From CAZQHK01 sp964593455 (lineage in GTDB: Bacteria > Muiribacteriota > CAYSPT01), in NCBI GenBank assembly GCA_964593455.1, contig CAZQHK010000004.1:62001-126000 (forward strand): a DNA stretch of 64,000 bases, written 5' to 3'. Each line of letters opens with the position of its first letter. Positions within the stretch are counted from its first letter, which is position 1. Shown here piece after piece: positions 37,155 through 46,094 of this stretch. Position numbers and translations under genes: made by a program. The notes beneath the pieces were generated by a model. That model had not been told where the DNA came from. It ran no database searches and saw nothing but the letters and a program-made list of their open reading frames with translations.

Positions 37155-37163
37155 ATTATACCA
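37155..37163 (-). promoter_or_regulatory. extended -10 promoter of fxsA
   Basis: Minus strand TGGTATAAT (37163-37155). The predicted transcript start falls on or next to the fxsA ATG (37148). Confidence 0.5.
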
Positions 37164-37292
37164 CCAACTGCCGCCCGTTTATTACGTTTTCTATGCCTTC
37201 CGTTTTGACCACGCAGCCTTGTTTTAAGCACCTTAACCGAAGGCAAACATGATAGTTGCACCCATATCCGGACCACTCCCTACAACCGTTCG

Positions 37293-37322
37293 TTGACAGT
37301 GCGGGAATAGCGATGCTAGAAT
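37293..37322 (+). promoter_or_regulatory. sigma70-type promoter of the split-DHH gene
   Basis: TTGACA (37293-37298), 18 nt, TAGAAT (37317-37322). Confidence 0.62.
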
Positions 37323-37339
37323 AACGATTATTTGGCCCA

Positions 37340-40300
37340 GTGAAAGGAGTGCATTCGCTCCTGCGAAAAAAAATATTTATCATTCATGGGAAAGGTGTCA
37401 AGGACGGGTTCGGACAGGAAGGCGGTGGTGATCTCGACACCATCGGTTCCAACGTATTTTACGGGGCCTGGTTCGTTGATCAATTTAGAAAAGAACACGG
37501 ATCCGACCCGGTCTACGGTGAACATTACGAGTTTGATTTCGTTAACTACGGTAACGGGATAGCCCACCTGGCGGTCCATCGGGGCTGCGACATCTACCTT
37601 CCCGATTTTCCTATCGACGCTATGGCGGCCCGGCTGAAACTGCTTATAGTGAAAGACCGCAACGAAGTAGCGGCACGGGTTGCTTGTTTTGAGTGTATGA
37701 ACGAAATCCGGGCTCTGGCTCTGAAAAACGCCGCCACTCTGAGCGGTGATGTCAAATCGCTGGCCAATAACGTACTCAAAACCGGAAACAAAGTTCTCGG
37801 AGAAGGAACATCCATTTACGATATTACCTTTTATTCTGCTTTCCTCGAAGTGCTAAAGGCGCTTCTGGAAGCGGATTATAAACTCGATGCGGAGGGTCCC
37901 GGGCTGGAAATAGAAACCCGCATGAACCGGGAAGACTACCTGGTTGACGTGATTTCGCTTATGCAGGAAGAGAAACTCGAAAACCTAAAAATAGCGGTAG
38001 ACGAAGCCCTTTCGGAGATGGACAAGGAACTTGACTCGTTTTTCAAAGGAGTATCAGAAAAAGAACTGCTGGATATCATCCGCGATATCGGCCGTTACGG
38101 ATTTATTATGGGCATGCGGGCGGACCTCTTCTCTGTCTTGATGGAGTGTATGACCTTGATCAAGACGCTTTCCCAGGCAGAGAAATTGGTAACACCCGCC
38201 CGGCAGTCATCCATTGCGGGAGCCCGGGACAAGATCAAGTTCCTGGTGGAAACGGTTTTTGATGATGTCGCTCTGTTCAAAAAAGGTCTGATAGACGTCG
38301 AGGCAGCAGCTGAACCCCTGGAAGCCGCGGTAGCTAAACTCAAGTCAGCGTTTAAAGCTTTGCTCGCCGCCGCCGACTCCCCGGTTACAGATGATGACAA
38401 CGACGTTCTTACTTTGATGTTATGTGAGGAATCCAACGGCCGGCCGGTAAAAGGAATTGATGTTACGGTGAAAACCGTACTAGGTAATGCTCGTCTCGTA
38501 CCATTCGGTAAGACAGGGGGAGGTACACCTTCTATTACTGTTCCGACCGACACTGAAGGCGCCATCCAGGTTTCTATAGTCGGTGACCAATCGGATTATC
38601 TCCTCCAGGGCACATATGATAATCTTAACACCGTCTACTACCCGGAAACCGTCGAAGTGCCCGAGGAAATTCTTACCGGAGACATAATCGAAACCGCCAG
38701 TGAAGGCGGCGAAACGAGCGAAGAACTTCCCGAAGTGGAACGGGCACAGCTGGTCGGGCTAAAGCTGGTCGAAGAGGATTTCCGGTTTCTGGCAGAAAAT
38801 GATGTATATGTCCGGAGAATCGACGATCACCATCCTTACACACCGGTTATACTTCAACTCCTGGAACGATTGAAAGATGAGGGTTTAATAGAACACATCA
38901 AACTTTCCAGTCTTCCCCGGGGGCAGGAAGAACCGCCCGAGAAACAAAAGTGCGGGGCCGACCTGATCTACGAGCAGCTGATCCAGGGTAAGGAAGCCGA
39001 CAATGACGGGATGACACACCTGCGCTACCTGGCTCACGTCCAGGATCTTCATCTGGAAGAAAACGATGACGCTATTAATATATCCAAGCTGATCGGTTCC
39101 GGGTACAGCAAGATAGCTATGGTCCGCCGCCTGGCAGAGGTCAAATCACTGGCCGAGCTTAACGACCTCATCGCCAACGAATGGATGATGCGGGTCAAGA
39201 AGTATGAGAACGGCCTGGCCAAAGTGCTTCCCCGGTTGGAGAAATGCATGGAACGGATCCATCTGATTACTCCCCGCCCGGATGGCGATTACACCTGTAA
39301 TCTGGGATTGCGGGCAAAAATCCGTAAGTGGTTCTCTTTCCTCTTTATGAGAGATGAAAAACAAAGACTTACATACATTAAAGACCTTTACGCTTCTCAG
39401 CCGGACAATTCGCTCCGGGTGATGGCCGTGCTTTCTCCCTTCACCGACGTACGGGCCGGGGAGACCAAGATCAACGTGGCCTCCGCCATCAACTACTTGA
39501 AAACCAAGTATACCTTTGATTACTTCTTCTATTGTTACGGATCGTCACTCATGACTATGCGGAAGTTTACCGAACGTGAACTGCCGCTCGATCTCTCCAT
39601 GTGGTCCCAGTTCGTGGGTTCAAAGTCCGATGGCGGGCACGCCGCGGCCGCTACCTGCAAACCCGGCAGTAATCCGAAGTTTCCACAGAGAACCCTGGAA
39701 AAAATCAATGACCTTAACTTTCCTCTGTATGCAAGCTACCTGGGAACCCGGCTATCAGATCACCTGGATCTCGAACTCTATCAGGTACAGGAACCTTCCC
39801 GGAAAGAGTTGGAGAAAACGATAGCTATCGAGGCTGCCGAATTGGAGTCTTCGTTAATGGAAATGATTATGGAACCGCCAGGAGGCAATTCCGGTACACC
39901 AGTCAGAATATTGGCGGCGCTGGCTCCCACGGGAGGCAGGATGACATTTCCGCTGGCGATGAATCACATCAACAACCGGTATCAACCCGACTACCTCTTT
40001 TTCTGCCGCGGCAGCTCTGGATTGGCCATAAGGAAAATGTCCCCCCGCGCCGGAACCATCAATATGGAAGCGCTGGTAGGGCTGCTCGGAACAGAAGAAG
40101 ATCATTGGACCGATACCGCCGCCACCCTTTCACCGGCTAAGAATCCCGCGTTTCCTCGAAAGGCTTTCCAGTTCGTCAACGACATACTCTACATACCCTA
40201 CCTGGAGTACGTCGGGAAACTCGTGGAAAAATCATCACAACTGAAACTGGTTTCTCTGCAGGAAATGACCGGCAATCCCTATTCACCGCTCCAGGAAGCT

Positions 40301-40780
40301 ACTATCCAGCGGACGCTCGCCGACGGAAGACTAATTACCCTGTCTTCTCAAGAAGGAGGCCTGGTAGAACGGCTCAAGGGAGGAAAACTGAAAGTCGCGG
40401 TAATACTTTCACCGTTTACCGACCGCGAAAAAGGAGAACCGCGCGTGCTGCTACCGCTGCTGGCTCACTATGTCCGGAAAAAGAAGGGAGCCGATTACCT
40501 GTTCCTGTGCAAAAGCGCTTTCAACATCGCGGCCAGGCGGCTTAATCCCAGCGAAACGTTTCTCGATCTTAAACAACTGGCCAACGAGGTGGGTGAATCG
40601 GAAAGTGTCATTTCCGAAGACTGTATCGTCGCCTATCCACAAAACCATCCCCATTTTCCGATGAGCAAGTTCCGCCGGGTCAACAGGCGTAATATAGAGG
40701 ATTACACCCAGTTTCTGGCCACTAAAACGTCTAAAGTATGCGGGCTTAAACGGATTACGGTAACTAAACTTTCCGAATAG
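37340..40780 (+). CDS. very large DHH/DHHA1-like protein with a split DHH domain and three DHHA1-like repeats
   Basis: 1146 aa, GTG start (CTG/GTG alternatives lie close by). I read residues 10-50 (IIHGKGVKDG, GGGDLDTIGSNVFYGAWFVD) as DHH motif I (D.D..GS) and DIYLPDFPID (84-93) as motif II. A helical stretch (100-345) and a beta-sandwich-like segment (355-445) follow. DHH motif III is RRIDDHHPYTP (493-502), then KCGADLIYE and LAHVQDLHL (564-572). Three repeats of DHHA1 type end the chain: about 690-800 with GGHAAAAT (765-772), 853-960, and 1016-1130, the last two degenerate. Expected activity is phosphoesterase, but the target is unknown. Family assignment is inference from motifs. Confidence 0.62.
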   Translation: MKGVHSLLRKKIFIIHGKGVKDGFGQEGGGDLDTIGSNVFYGAWFVDQFRKEHGSDPVYGEHYEFDFVNYGNGIAHLAVHRGCDIYLPDFPIDAMAARLKLLIVKDRNEVAARVACFECMNEIRALALKNAATLSGDVKSLANNVLKTGNKVLGEGTSIYDITFYSAFLEVLKALLEADYKLDAEGPGLEIETRMNREDYLVDVISLMQEEKLENLKIAVDEALSEMDKELDSFFKGVSEKELLDIIRDIGRYGFIMGMRADLFSVLMECMTLIKTLSQAEKLVTPARQSSIAGARDKIKFLVETVFDDVALFKKGLIDVEAAAEPLEAAVAKLKSAFKALLAAADSPVTDDDNDVLTLMLCEESNGRPVKGIDVTVKTVLGNARLVPFGKTGGGTPSITVPTDTEGAIQVSIVGDQSDYLLQGTYDNLNTVYYPETVEVPEEILTGDIIETASEGGETSEELPEVERAQLVGLKLVEEDFRFLAENDVYVRRIDDHHPYTPVILQLLERLKDEGLIEHIKLSSLPRGQEEPPEKQKCGADLIYEQLIQGKEADNDGMTHLRYLAHVQDLHLEENDDAINISKLIGSGYSKIAMVRRLAEVKSLAELNDLIANEWMMRVKKYENGLAKVLPRLEKCMERIHLITPRPDGDYTCNLGLRAKIRKWFSFLFMRDEKQRLTYIKDLYASQPDNSLRVMAVLSPFTDVRAGETKINVASAINYLKTKYTFDYFFYCYGSSLMTMRKFTERELPLDLSMWSQFVGSKSDGGHAAAATCKPGSNPKFPQRTLEKINDLNFPLYASYLGTRLSDHLDLELYQVQEPSRKELEKTIAIEAAELESSLMEMIMEPPGGNSGTPVRILAALAPTGGRMTFPLAMNHINNRYQPDYLFFCRGSSGLAIRKMSPRAGTINMEALVGLLGTEEDHWTDTAATLSPAKNPAFPRKAFQFVNDILYIPYLEYVGKLVEKSSQLKLVSLQEMTGNPYSPLQEATIQRTLADGRLITLSSQEGGLVERLKGGKLKVAVILSPFTDREKGEPRVLLPLLAHYVRKKKGADYLFLCKSAFNIAARRLNPSETFLDLKQLANEVGESESVISEDCIVAYPQNHPHFPMSKFRRVNRRNIEDYTQFLATKTSKVCGLKRITVTKLSE

Positions 40781-40873
40781 GATAAAGCCGTCCGGAATTT
40801 TTCCATCTTAAGTACTCTTCCGAACATGCCGATACTGCTAATAACGGAAGCAACGGGATGGAGAATAAAAAAA

Positions 40874-41127
40874 ATGACTAAGCTGGTACACAACGAAGCG
40901 GTAACGAGTTTTTTGAAACTGTCCGGTATTATAGCCATGCTGGCGGCAGCCCACGTGTTCCTCTAAAGAAACACCACTGCCCGATACCTGTGGATATCCC
41001 TTTTACCATAATAACCGTGGCTATCAGCTACGGCCTGCTGTACTTTCTGCTTACATCGCTGAGAGAAGCGAATCGAAGCAGGGAGAACAAACGCATGTTT
41101 TTTGAAGAGATAACTCTGCAGACTTAG
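40874..41127 (+). pseudogene. small two-TM protein broken by a -1 frameshift (or two mini-ORFs)
   Basis: Frame one: ATG 40874 to TAA 40966, 30 aa (ends SGIIAMLAAAHVFL). Frame two is open from about 40963, contains GTG 40990 and ends TAG 41127 (DIPFTIITVAISYGLLYFLL, then a charged tail). Joined by a -1 shift at about 40963 they give one coherent protein of roughly 84 aa with two membrane helices and a basic/acidic tail. Otherwise this 358-bp space between 40780 and 41139 holds nothing I recognise. Confidence 0.4.
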
Positions 41128-41138
41128 CTCCGCCAGTC

Positions 41139-41528
41139 CTATTCTTCCCCGGTAAACGTACCATGCGAAGGTCCTCCGATATTTACACACTTGACAAAGA
41201 TCCGGCCGTCGGCTTTTTCCTCTATAGCATAAAATCCCTGAGTCCCCCGATGATATTTACACCGCGGCCGAGGTTTTTTCAAGTAACCGCGCTCTATCAA
41301 CCGCCTCACCATCAGGTTTTCGCCTTCTTCAATTTCTTCTGCCGACCGGTACCATTGAGCGGTTTCAAATATCTTTCTCATATTCATCATGCAGGCTTTT
41401 GTGGCCACCCGTTTCCGAATATTCGAGTACCCAAAGGCAGCGATGCCCGTTAACAGCCCAATAATGGCGATAGCTACCATAAGTTCCACAAGTGTGAAAC
41501 CGCGACCGCTCATACGCGTCTTGGACAT
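41139..41528 (-). CDS. type IV pilin-like / type II secretion pseudopilin
   Basis: 129 aa. Prepilin peptidase site RGFTLVELMVAIAIIG with the conserved Glu at +5 of the mature chain, followed by a hydrophobic helix and a small globular domain with Cys residues at CKYHRG and VKCVN. It would be assembled by a type IV pilus or competence pilus machine; a PilC/GspF protein lies at 55617. It is the last gene of the minus-strand block that holds comEC. Confidence 0.88.
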   Translation of the reverse strand: MSKTRMSGRGFTLVELMVAIAIIGLLTGIAAFGYSNIRKRVATKACMMNMRKIFETAQWYRSAEEIEEGENLMVRRLIERGYLKKPRPRCKYHRGTQGFYAIEEKADGRIFVKCVNIGGPSHGTFTGEE

Positions 41529-41592
41529 CGCTGCACCCCAGTCTCCAAAGGCACTGTTTTCACTATTTTCTGCATGGTCTCAATACACACGT

Positions 41593-42939
41593 TTAAAACG
41601 TGGGGTTGGGTATGTTCAGATCGAAAACTTCATCAGAGGTTACATGTTTGAATATCAGCGAACGCGGCGCCGGTCGTTCGGCACCGACGGTGAACGCTTC
41701 CACAAATTGTTTGCCGGCCACCTCGGCTGACTCTTTTGAGTTGGCATGCAACACGCCCAGAGGGCTGCCAACTGACACTTTATTTCCTACCTTGGCTTTC
41801 ATGATGATGCCCACCGCCAGATCGATAATGGAGTCCTGAGACACCCGGCCTGCGCCCATGGAACAGGCAGCCAGTCCAACCTGCAAAGCGTTGATGTCCT
41901 GGATATACCCGTCTTTCGGAGACGTGATTTCCACGATGTGCGACGCAGAGGGGAAAGCGGAATAATCTTCAAAAGAAGCTGTTGAACCACCCTGGGCGGC
42001 GATCATCTGCTTGAACTTCTTCAGGCCTTCGCCGCTCTCCACCTTCTGATCGATCATTGTCCGGCCTTCTTCCCAATCTTTGGCCTTGCCGGCCATGACC
42101 AGCATACGTCCACCCAGGTACCGGGTGACTTCCATCAGATCCGCCGGACCTTCTCCCCGAAGTGATTCAAGGGTTTCCCGCATCTCCAGGGCATTACCAA
42201 CAGCTCTGCCCAGCGGCTGGTTCATGTCGGTGATCAGGGCTTCCACGGTCCGGCCCATGGGAACGCCGATACTCACCATGGACTGGGCCAGGCTGAGCGC
42301 GTCGTCCACCGTCTGCATGAAGGCGCCCTGCCCGGTCTTGACGTCCATGATCAGGGCGTCGGGACCGGCGGCCAGCTTCTTGCTCATGATGCTGCCGGTA
42401 ATAAGCGGAATGGAGTCAACCGTGGCGGTGACATCCCGCATGGCGTACATCTTGCCGTCGGCGGGAGCGATATCCGCCGTCTGTCCGATGATGGCCACAC
42501 CGATATCCGCCACCTGCTGGCGGTACTCATCTTCCGTCAGCTGCCAGCGGTAACCGGTGAACGACTCGAGTTTGTCCAGCGTTCCGCCGGTGTGCCCCAG
42601 GCCGCGGCCGCTCATCATGGGTACCGGGACCCCCCAGGCGGCCACGAGCGGTGCCAGCACCAGGGACACTTTGTCGCCCACACCACCGGTGGAGTGCTTG
42701 TCCACCTTGATGCCCTGTATGTCCGACAGGTCGATGATCTTACCGGAGTTCATCATGCACTCCACGAGCACCGCCGTCTCCTCACCGTCCATGTCCTTGA
42801 AATAGACGGACATCATGAAAGCGGCCATCTGCTCGTTTGCCACAGTGCCGGCGGTAAAGCCGTCCACGATGAACCGGATCTCTTCGGAAGTCAGTTTTCC
42901 TCCGTTGCGTTTCTTGATAATTATGTCGTATGGTCTCAC
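41593..42939 (-). CDS. pdp: pyrimidine-nucleoside / thymidine phosphorylase
   Basis: 448 aa. Splits thymidine, deoxyuridine or uridine to base and (deoxy)ribose-1-phosphate. Family signature VDKHSTGGVGDKVSLVLAPL, MSGRGLGHTGGTLDKLES and ITGSIMSKKLAAG are intact, as is the C-terminal barrel-sandwich domain. The length fits bacterial Pdp/DeoA rather than archaeal-type AMP phosphorylase (about 500 aa with an extra N-terminal domain). Next to thymidine kinase and two PfkB kinases, so nucleoside breakdown and salvage meet here. Confidence 0.94.
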   Translation of the reverse strand: MRPYDIIIKKRNGGKLTSEEIRFIVDGFTAGTVANEQMAAFMMSVYFKDMDGEETAVLVECMMNSGKIIDLSDIQGIKVDKHSTGGVGDKVSLVLAPLVAAWGVPVPMMSGRGLGHTGGTLDKLESFTGYRWQLTEDEYRQQVADIGVAIIGQTADIAPADGKMYAMRDVTATVDSIPLITGSIMSKKLAAGPDALIMDVKTGQGAFMQTVDDALSLAQSMVSIGVPMGRTVEALITDMNQPLGRAVGNALEMRETLESLRGEGPADLMEVTRYLGGRMLVMAGKAKDWEEGRTMIDQKVESGEGLKKFKQMIAAQGGSTASFEDYSAFPSASHIVEITSPKDGYIQDINALQVGLAACSMGAGRVSQDSIIDLAVGIIMKAKVGNKVSVGSPLGVLHANSKESAEVAGKQFVEAFTVGAERPAPRSLIFKHVTSDEVFDLNIPNPTF

Positions 42940-42981
42940 TGTCTTTTTATTCTCCTTTCGAAGGCCGAAAAAAATCGTGAA

Positions 42982-43542
42982 TTATTCGGCCTGATAGCAC
43001 CGGCGGCACACCGGGATATAAGCATCGCCGGCGCCGATAAGCACTTTTTCTTCACTCTGCACCGTCCGCTTGGACTTGCTGGCGGGATTGCCACACTTGA
43101 CGCAGACGGCATGCACTTTCGTCACGAACTCGGCGGTAGCCATCAAAGCCGGCGCCGGTCCGAAAGGTTGGCCCATGAAATCCTGGTCGAGTCCGGCCAC
43201 GATCACCCGTTTGCCTTGATTGGCAAGCTGGTTGGCCACCTCAACAATGTCGTCGCCGAAGAACTGGACCTCGTCGATGCCGACCACTTCGGTGTCGGTT
43301 TTCACCATATCCATGATGACTAGAGGATTCTTCTCGTCCACGGCTGTAGAAGGAAGCTCGGCCTTGTCGTGAGATACCACAGCCTGGTCGCTGTAACGGT
43401 TGTCACATTGGGGATGGAAGATCTGAAACTTCTTATTGGCGTACTGGACGCGCATGATCCGCTTGATCAGCTCTTCCGATTTGCCGCCGAACATACACCC
43501 GGCAACCACTTCAACCCATCCTGAATTAACTATGTTTTCCAT
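42982..43542 (-). CDS. tdk: thymidine kinase
   Basis: 186 aa type II thymidine kinase. P-loop GCMFGGKSEELIKRI, the DEVQFF box (GIDEVQFFGDDIVEV), and four zinc ligands in CVKCG and CRRC near the C-terminus. Makes dTMP from thymidine. Encoded 42 nt upstream of the phosphorylase gene on the same strand. Confidence 0.95.
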   Translation of the reverse strand: MENIVNSGWVEVVAGCMFGGKSEELIKRIMRVQYANKKFQIFHPQCDNRYSDQAVVSHDKAELPSTAVDEKNPLVIMDMVKTDTEVVGIDEVQFFGDDIVEVANQLANQGKRVIVAGLDQDFMGQPFGPAPALMATAEFVTKVHAVCVKCGNPASKSKRTVQSEEKVLIGAGDAYIPVCRRCYQAE

Positions 43543-43557
43543 TGTTACCTACTCTCT

Positions 43558-43707
43558 CCGGGCGTTTAAGCGGTAGCTGTAAGCTGTCCGTCTTCAAACG
43601 CCATAATTTAAGCAGCGGCACCAGCCATCTGCTTCTCTATCTCACACTTCACTTTCCGGGCGCTTAAACAGCAGCGCCAGCTGTCTGCCTTCAAGCGACC
43701 ATTACTT
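43558..43707 (-). repeat. two diverged copies of a ~52-bp hairpin repeat
   Basis: Copy A (43558-43610) and copy B (43656-43707) align over their length (both start CCGGGCG). Each can form a stem: GGCGTTT with AAACGCC in A, and GCGCTT with AAGCG in B, so stem changes are matched on both sides. Copy B overlaps the last codons of the kinase gene at 43702. Confidence 0.55.
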
Positions 43708-44781
43708 ATAGTGCTCGCTTAACCTATTCAGTATAGCTTCCCGGGACGGGCAGATAGTAGGCCCATCGGTTTCCACTGCCAGTGAAGAAGCGGCGGTAGC
43801 GTACCGGGCTGAATAGACGACGTCCTTGCTGCGGCGGTACTCGTTGAGGAACGATACTGAAAAGGTATCACCGGCACCGGTAGGATTTATATTGTCCACC
43901 CGCGGCGGAATGGCTGTGATGAATTCGCGGGTACGTTGGCCGTCTTTGGAATAGCTCATGAAACACCCGAACTTGCCCAGGGTGACAGCGATAATCAGTG
44001 ACTTGTGGTCAACCGCTTCGGCTTTTTCTTCCAGTACCGCCACGGCTGCTTTAACGCTCTCGATCAGCGCTTCGTCTTCACCTTCAACCGGTTTTCCCGT
44101 CAATACAGCCAGCTCACCCTCGTTTACCTTCAGGATATCGAGCGCGGTGAGGAGCTTGTCGATATGGACTGGCGAATCATAAAAGACCCGCCGGGACGGC
44201 TGACGATTAGTCCAATCCTTCACCAGTTCACCCGGGACACCTTCCCACTCATCGGGAGTGCAGTCAGCCGCGGGCTTGAGGAAACGCAGGTTTCCCTGAA
44301 TATCCATCATATAGGTGGCAGACGGTTTCTGCTGTTTGAGCTCCATCACCACATCAGCGGGAATTTCATTTATCAAGGGCATGAACAGAAACGCGTCTGA
44401 TTTCAGGTACTGCTCGGGAATCATGTCCCGGGATATCTCCGGATTGTCGTCCCAGATCATACCGATAGTGAGTTTGCGATCGTTGTTGGGATACCAGACC
44501 TTGAGGTCGGGCATCTTGTCGTAGGAGAATTTCACTCCGGACAGGTCCACACCGGGATTGTCTCCCAGAGCGGTGTACATAGGATCGCTGAGAAGTTCCT
44601 TAGCACCGAAAGAAACCAGCCCGACCTTCTCTCCCTGAGCCGCGGCCGCGAGACCGGCGTATGCGGCGGCGCCACCCAGGCTTTCCGCAATGCGGTACTC
44701 TTCGTCCACTTTCTGCTCGATGTAAATCATATCATGGTTAATCCTGCCAATAGCTATCAATGTAGGGATTGAATTTGTCAT
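43702..44781 (-). CDS. PfkB-family sugar / nucleoside kinase (1)
   Basis: 359 aa ribokinase-like fold: early Gly pair ESLGGAAAYAGLAAAAQG and the C-terminal catalytic NPTGAGDTFSVSF with the Asp base. I start at ATG 44781, 10 nt after AAGGAGG; a GTG directly behind that site is too close. It is a distant paralogue of the kinase at 44950. Possible substrates are nucleosides or ribose-1-phosphate made by the phosphorylases of this locus; the sequence does not decide. Confidence 0.85.
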   Translation of the reverse strand: MTNSIPTLIAIGRINHDMIYIEQKVDEEYRIAESLGGAAAYAGLAAAAQGEKVGLVSFGAKELLSDPMYTALGDNPGVDLSGVKFSYDKMPDLKVWYPNNDRKLTIGMIWDDNPEISRDMIPEQYLKSDAFLFMPLINEIPADVVMELKQQKPSATYMMDIQGNLRFLKPAADCTPDEWEGVPGELVKDWTNRQPSRRVFYDSPVHIDKLLTALDILKVNEGELAVLTGKPVEGEDEALIESVKAAVAVLEEKAEAVDHKSLIIAVTLGKFGCFMSYSKDGQRTREFITAIPPRVDNINPTGAGDTFSVSFLNEYRRSKDVVYSARYATAASSLAVETDGPTICPSREAILNRLSEHYK

Positions 44782-44798
44782 GCAGGACACACCTCCTT

Positions 44799-44847
44799 AC
44801 TTTCTATCTTTTCTTGCTTGAGGGTGGGACCACCAAGCTTACGCTAC
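44799..44847 (+). repeat. dispersed intergenic repeat R2 (cut by assembly gap)
   Basis: Starts ACTTTCTA, continues CTTGCTTGAGGGTGGGACC, ACCA, CTTACGCTAC, then runs into Ns. The sequence matches the first half of the full copies. The kinase gene's ribosome site directly abuts its left end. Confidence 0.8.
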
Positions 44848-44947
44848 NNNNNNNNNNNNNNNNNNNNNNNNNNNNNNNNNNNNNNNNNNNNNNNNNNNNN
44901 NNNNNNNNNNNNNNNNNNNNNNNNNNNNNNNNNNNNNNNNNNNNNNN
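44848..44947. other. assembly gap (100 N)
   Basis: Placeholder gap inside repeat copy R2; the true length is unknown. Multi-copy repeat sequence is the likely cause. Confidence 0.97.
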
Positions 44948-44949
44948 TT

Positions 44950-46032
44950 CTAATTTTCCAGACCTATCGATAAATCTATCGGCTCTGGGTTTAAAACCTG
45001 CTTGGCCGTGGCAATCTTCTCCTGGACTTTTTCCGTCTGTGCTTCCTTCAACGGGCCGGCCACTTCGCATACCAACGACGATGCCGCCGTGGCGTAACGT
45101 CCGGCGGCGATGGGATCACGAGACCGGCTGTACTCCGCCAGGAACCCGGCTGCGTAAGTGTCTCCGCCACCGATGGTGTCGATGACGTTGGTAGGTATAG
45201 TGCCCATCTTCATTACCTTACGAACGCCGGCGTCATTGTAAGCTATCAGGCTGCCTGCCGCACCCAGAGTTACCACCGTAACCAGGTCTTTGTTGAGCCG
45301 GTTGGCCCTATTTTCCAGGTCGGCCAGAGCATCCATGTAGTTTTCCAATCCGGTCATCTGGCATATCTCATAGTTGTTCATCTTCAGGATATTGATGTGG
45401 GGAATGAACTGGTCCATTTCTTTCCACGGTCCAGGATTGTCCACCTCGTATTTGCGTTCTTTCCACAGGGCTATTTCCTCGTCGGTGGCCCCCAGGTCCT
45501 TGTACCAGGTGAACATTTCCGGAGGCACCAGGTTGATGTCCTGGCAGTTCCGGACATATCCCTGGGCGTCCAGGCAAATCACGGCGTCGGACCGTTCCCG
45601 CACTGATTTCACCGTTTCCGCGGGAACCTCGCCCACCAGGGCACCGATGTGGATACCGCGGACTTTCAGGTAGGAATCAGGAACATGGTGAGGGAGAATA
45701 TTCCCAACACTATACATCCTGACACCGAAGTTATCGCCGTCATACCGGATGATAACAAATATTTCATACGTTACCGGGGCCTCCATGCAGATGCCCTCCA
45801 GATCGATTCCCGAATTTTCCCGAAGCGAATCGAACAGGGGGTCCTTAAAGTCCGGACCCACCAGGGAACAAATACCTGTCCGCTCACCGATAGCGGCGGC
45901 GGACAGGGCAAAATACGAGGCCACGCCACCGTTGCTGATATAGGCAACCCGATCCCCCTGACGGTCGACATTGACTATCTCGTCCCTGGTAACATATCCA
46001 ATGATTGCGAGATCAATAGTTTCACTACTCAT
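44950..46032 (-). CDS. PfkB-family sugar / nucleoside kinase (2)
   Basis: 360 aa. NGGVASYFALSAAAIGERT in the N-terminal part and TIGGGDTYAAGFLAEY as C-terminal catalytic motif; the family's GAGD reads GGGD, which keeps the Asp base. Same overall plan as the kinase at 43702. The stop lies 2 nt from the assembly gap, so the C-terminus is complete. Substrate unknown; context favours a nucleoside or pentose phosphate. Confidence 0.85.
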   Translation of the reverse strand: MSSETIDLAIIGYVTRDEIVNVDRQGDRVAYISNGGVASYFALSAAAIGERTGICSLVGPDFKDPLFDSLRENSGIDLEGICMEAPVTYEIFVIIRYDGDNFGVRMYSVGNILPHHVPDSYLKVRGIHIGALVGEVPAETVKSVRERSDAVICLDAQGYVRNCQDINLVPPEMFTWYKDLGATDEEIALWKERKYEVDNPGPWKEMDQFIPHINILKMNNYEICQMTGLENYMDALADLENRANRLNKDLVTVVTLGAAGSLIAYNDAGVRKVMKMGTIPTNVIDTIGGGDTYAAGFLAEYSRSRDPIAAGRYATAASSLVCEVAGPLKEAQTEKVQEKIATAKQVLNPEPIDLSIGLEN

Positions 46033-46094
46033 AATCTATCTGTAATCTACCTTTCTAGTCATTTCGTTTCTTAGCAGCTTTTTTTAGCTTTCCT

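Noticed and set aside
41593..42939. AMP phosphorylase of the archaeal AMP pathway
   Set aside because: The length and N-terminus are those of bacterial thymidine/pyrimidine phosphorylase; the extra N-terminal domain is missing.
42974..42989. End of another copy of the 175-bp palindromic element (GTGAATTATTCGG)
   Set aside because: The match is only about 13 bases and most of it is the last codons of tdk; no second arm is found.
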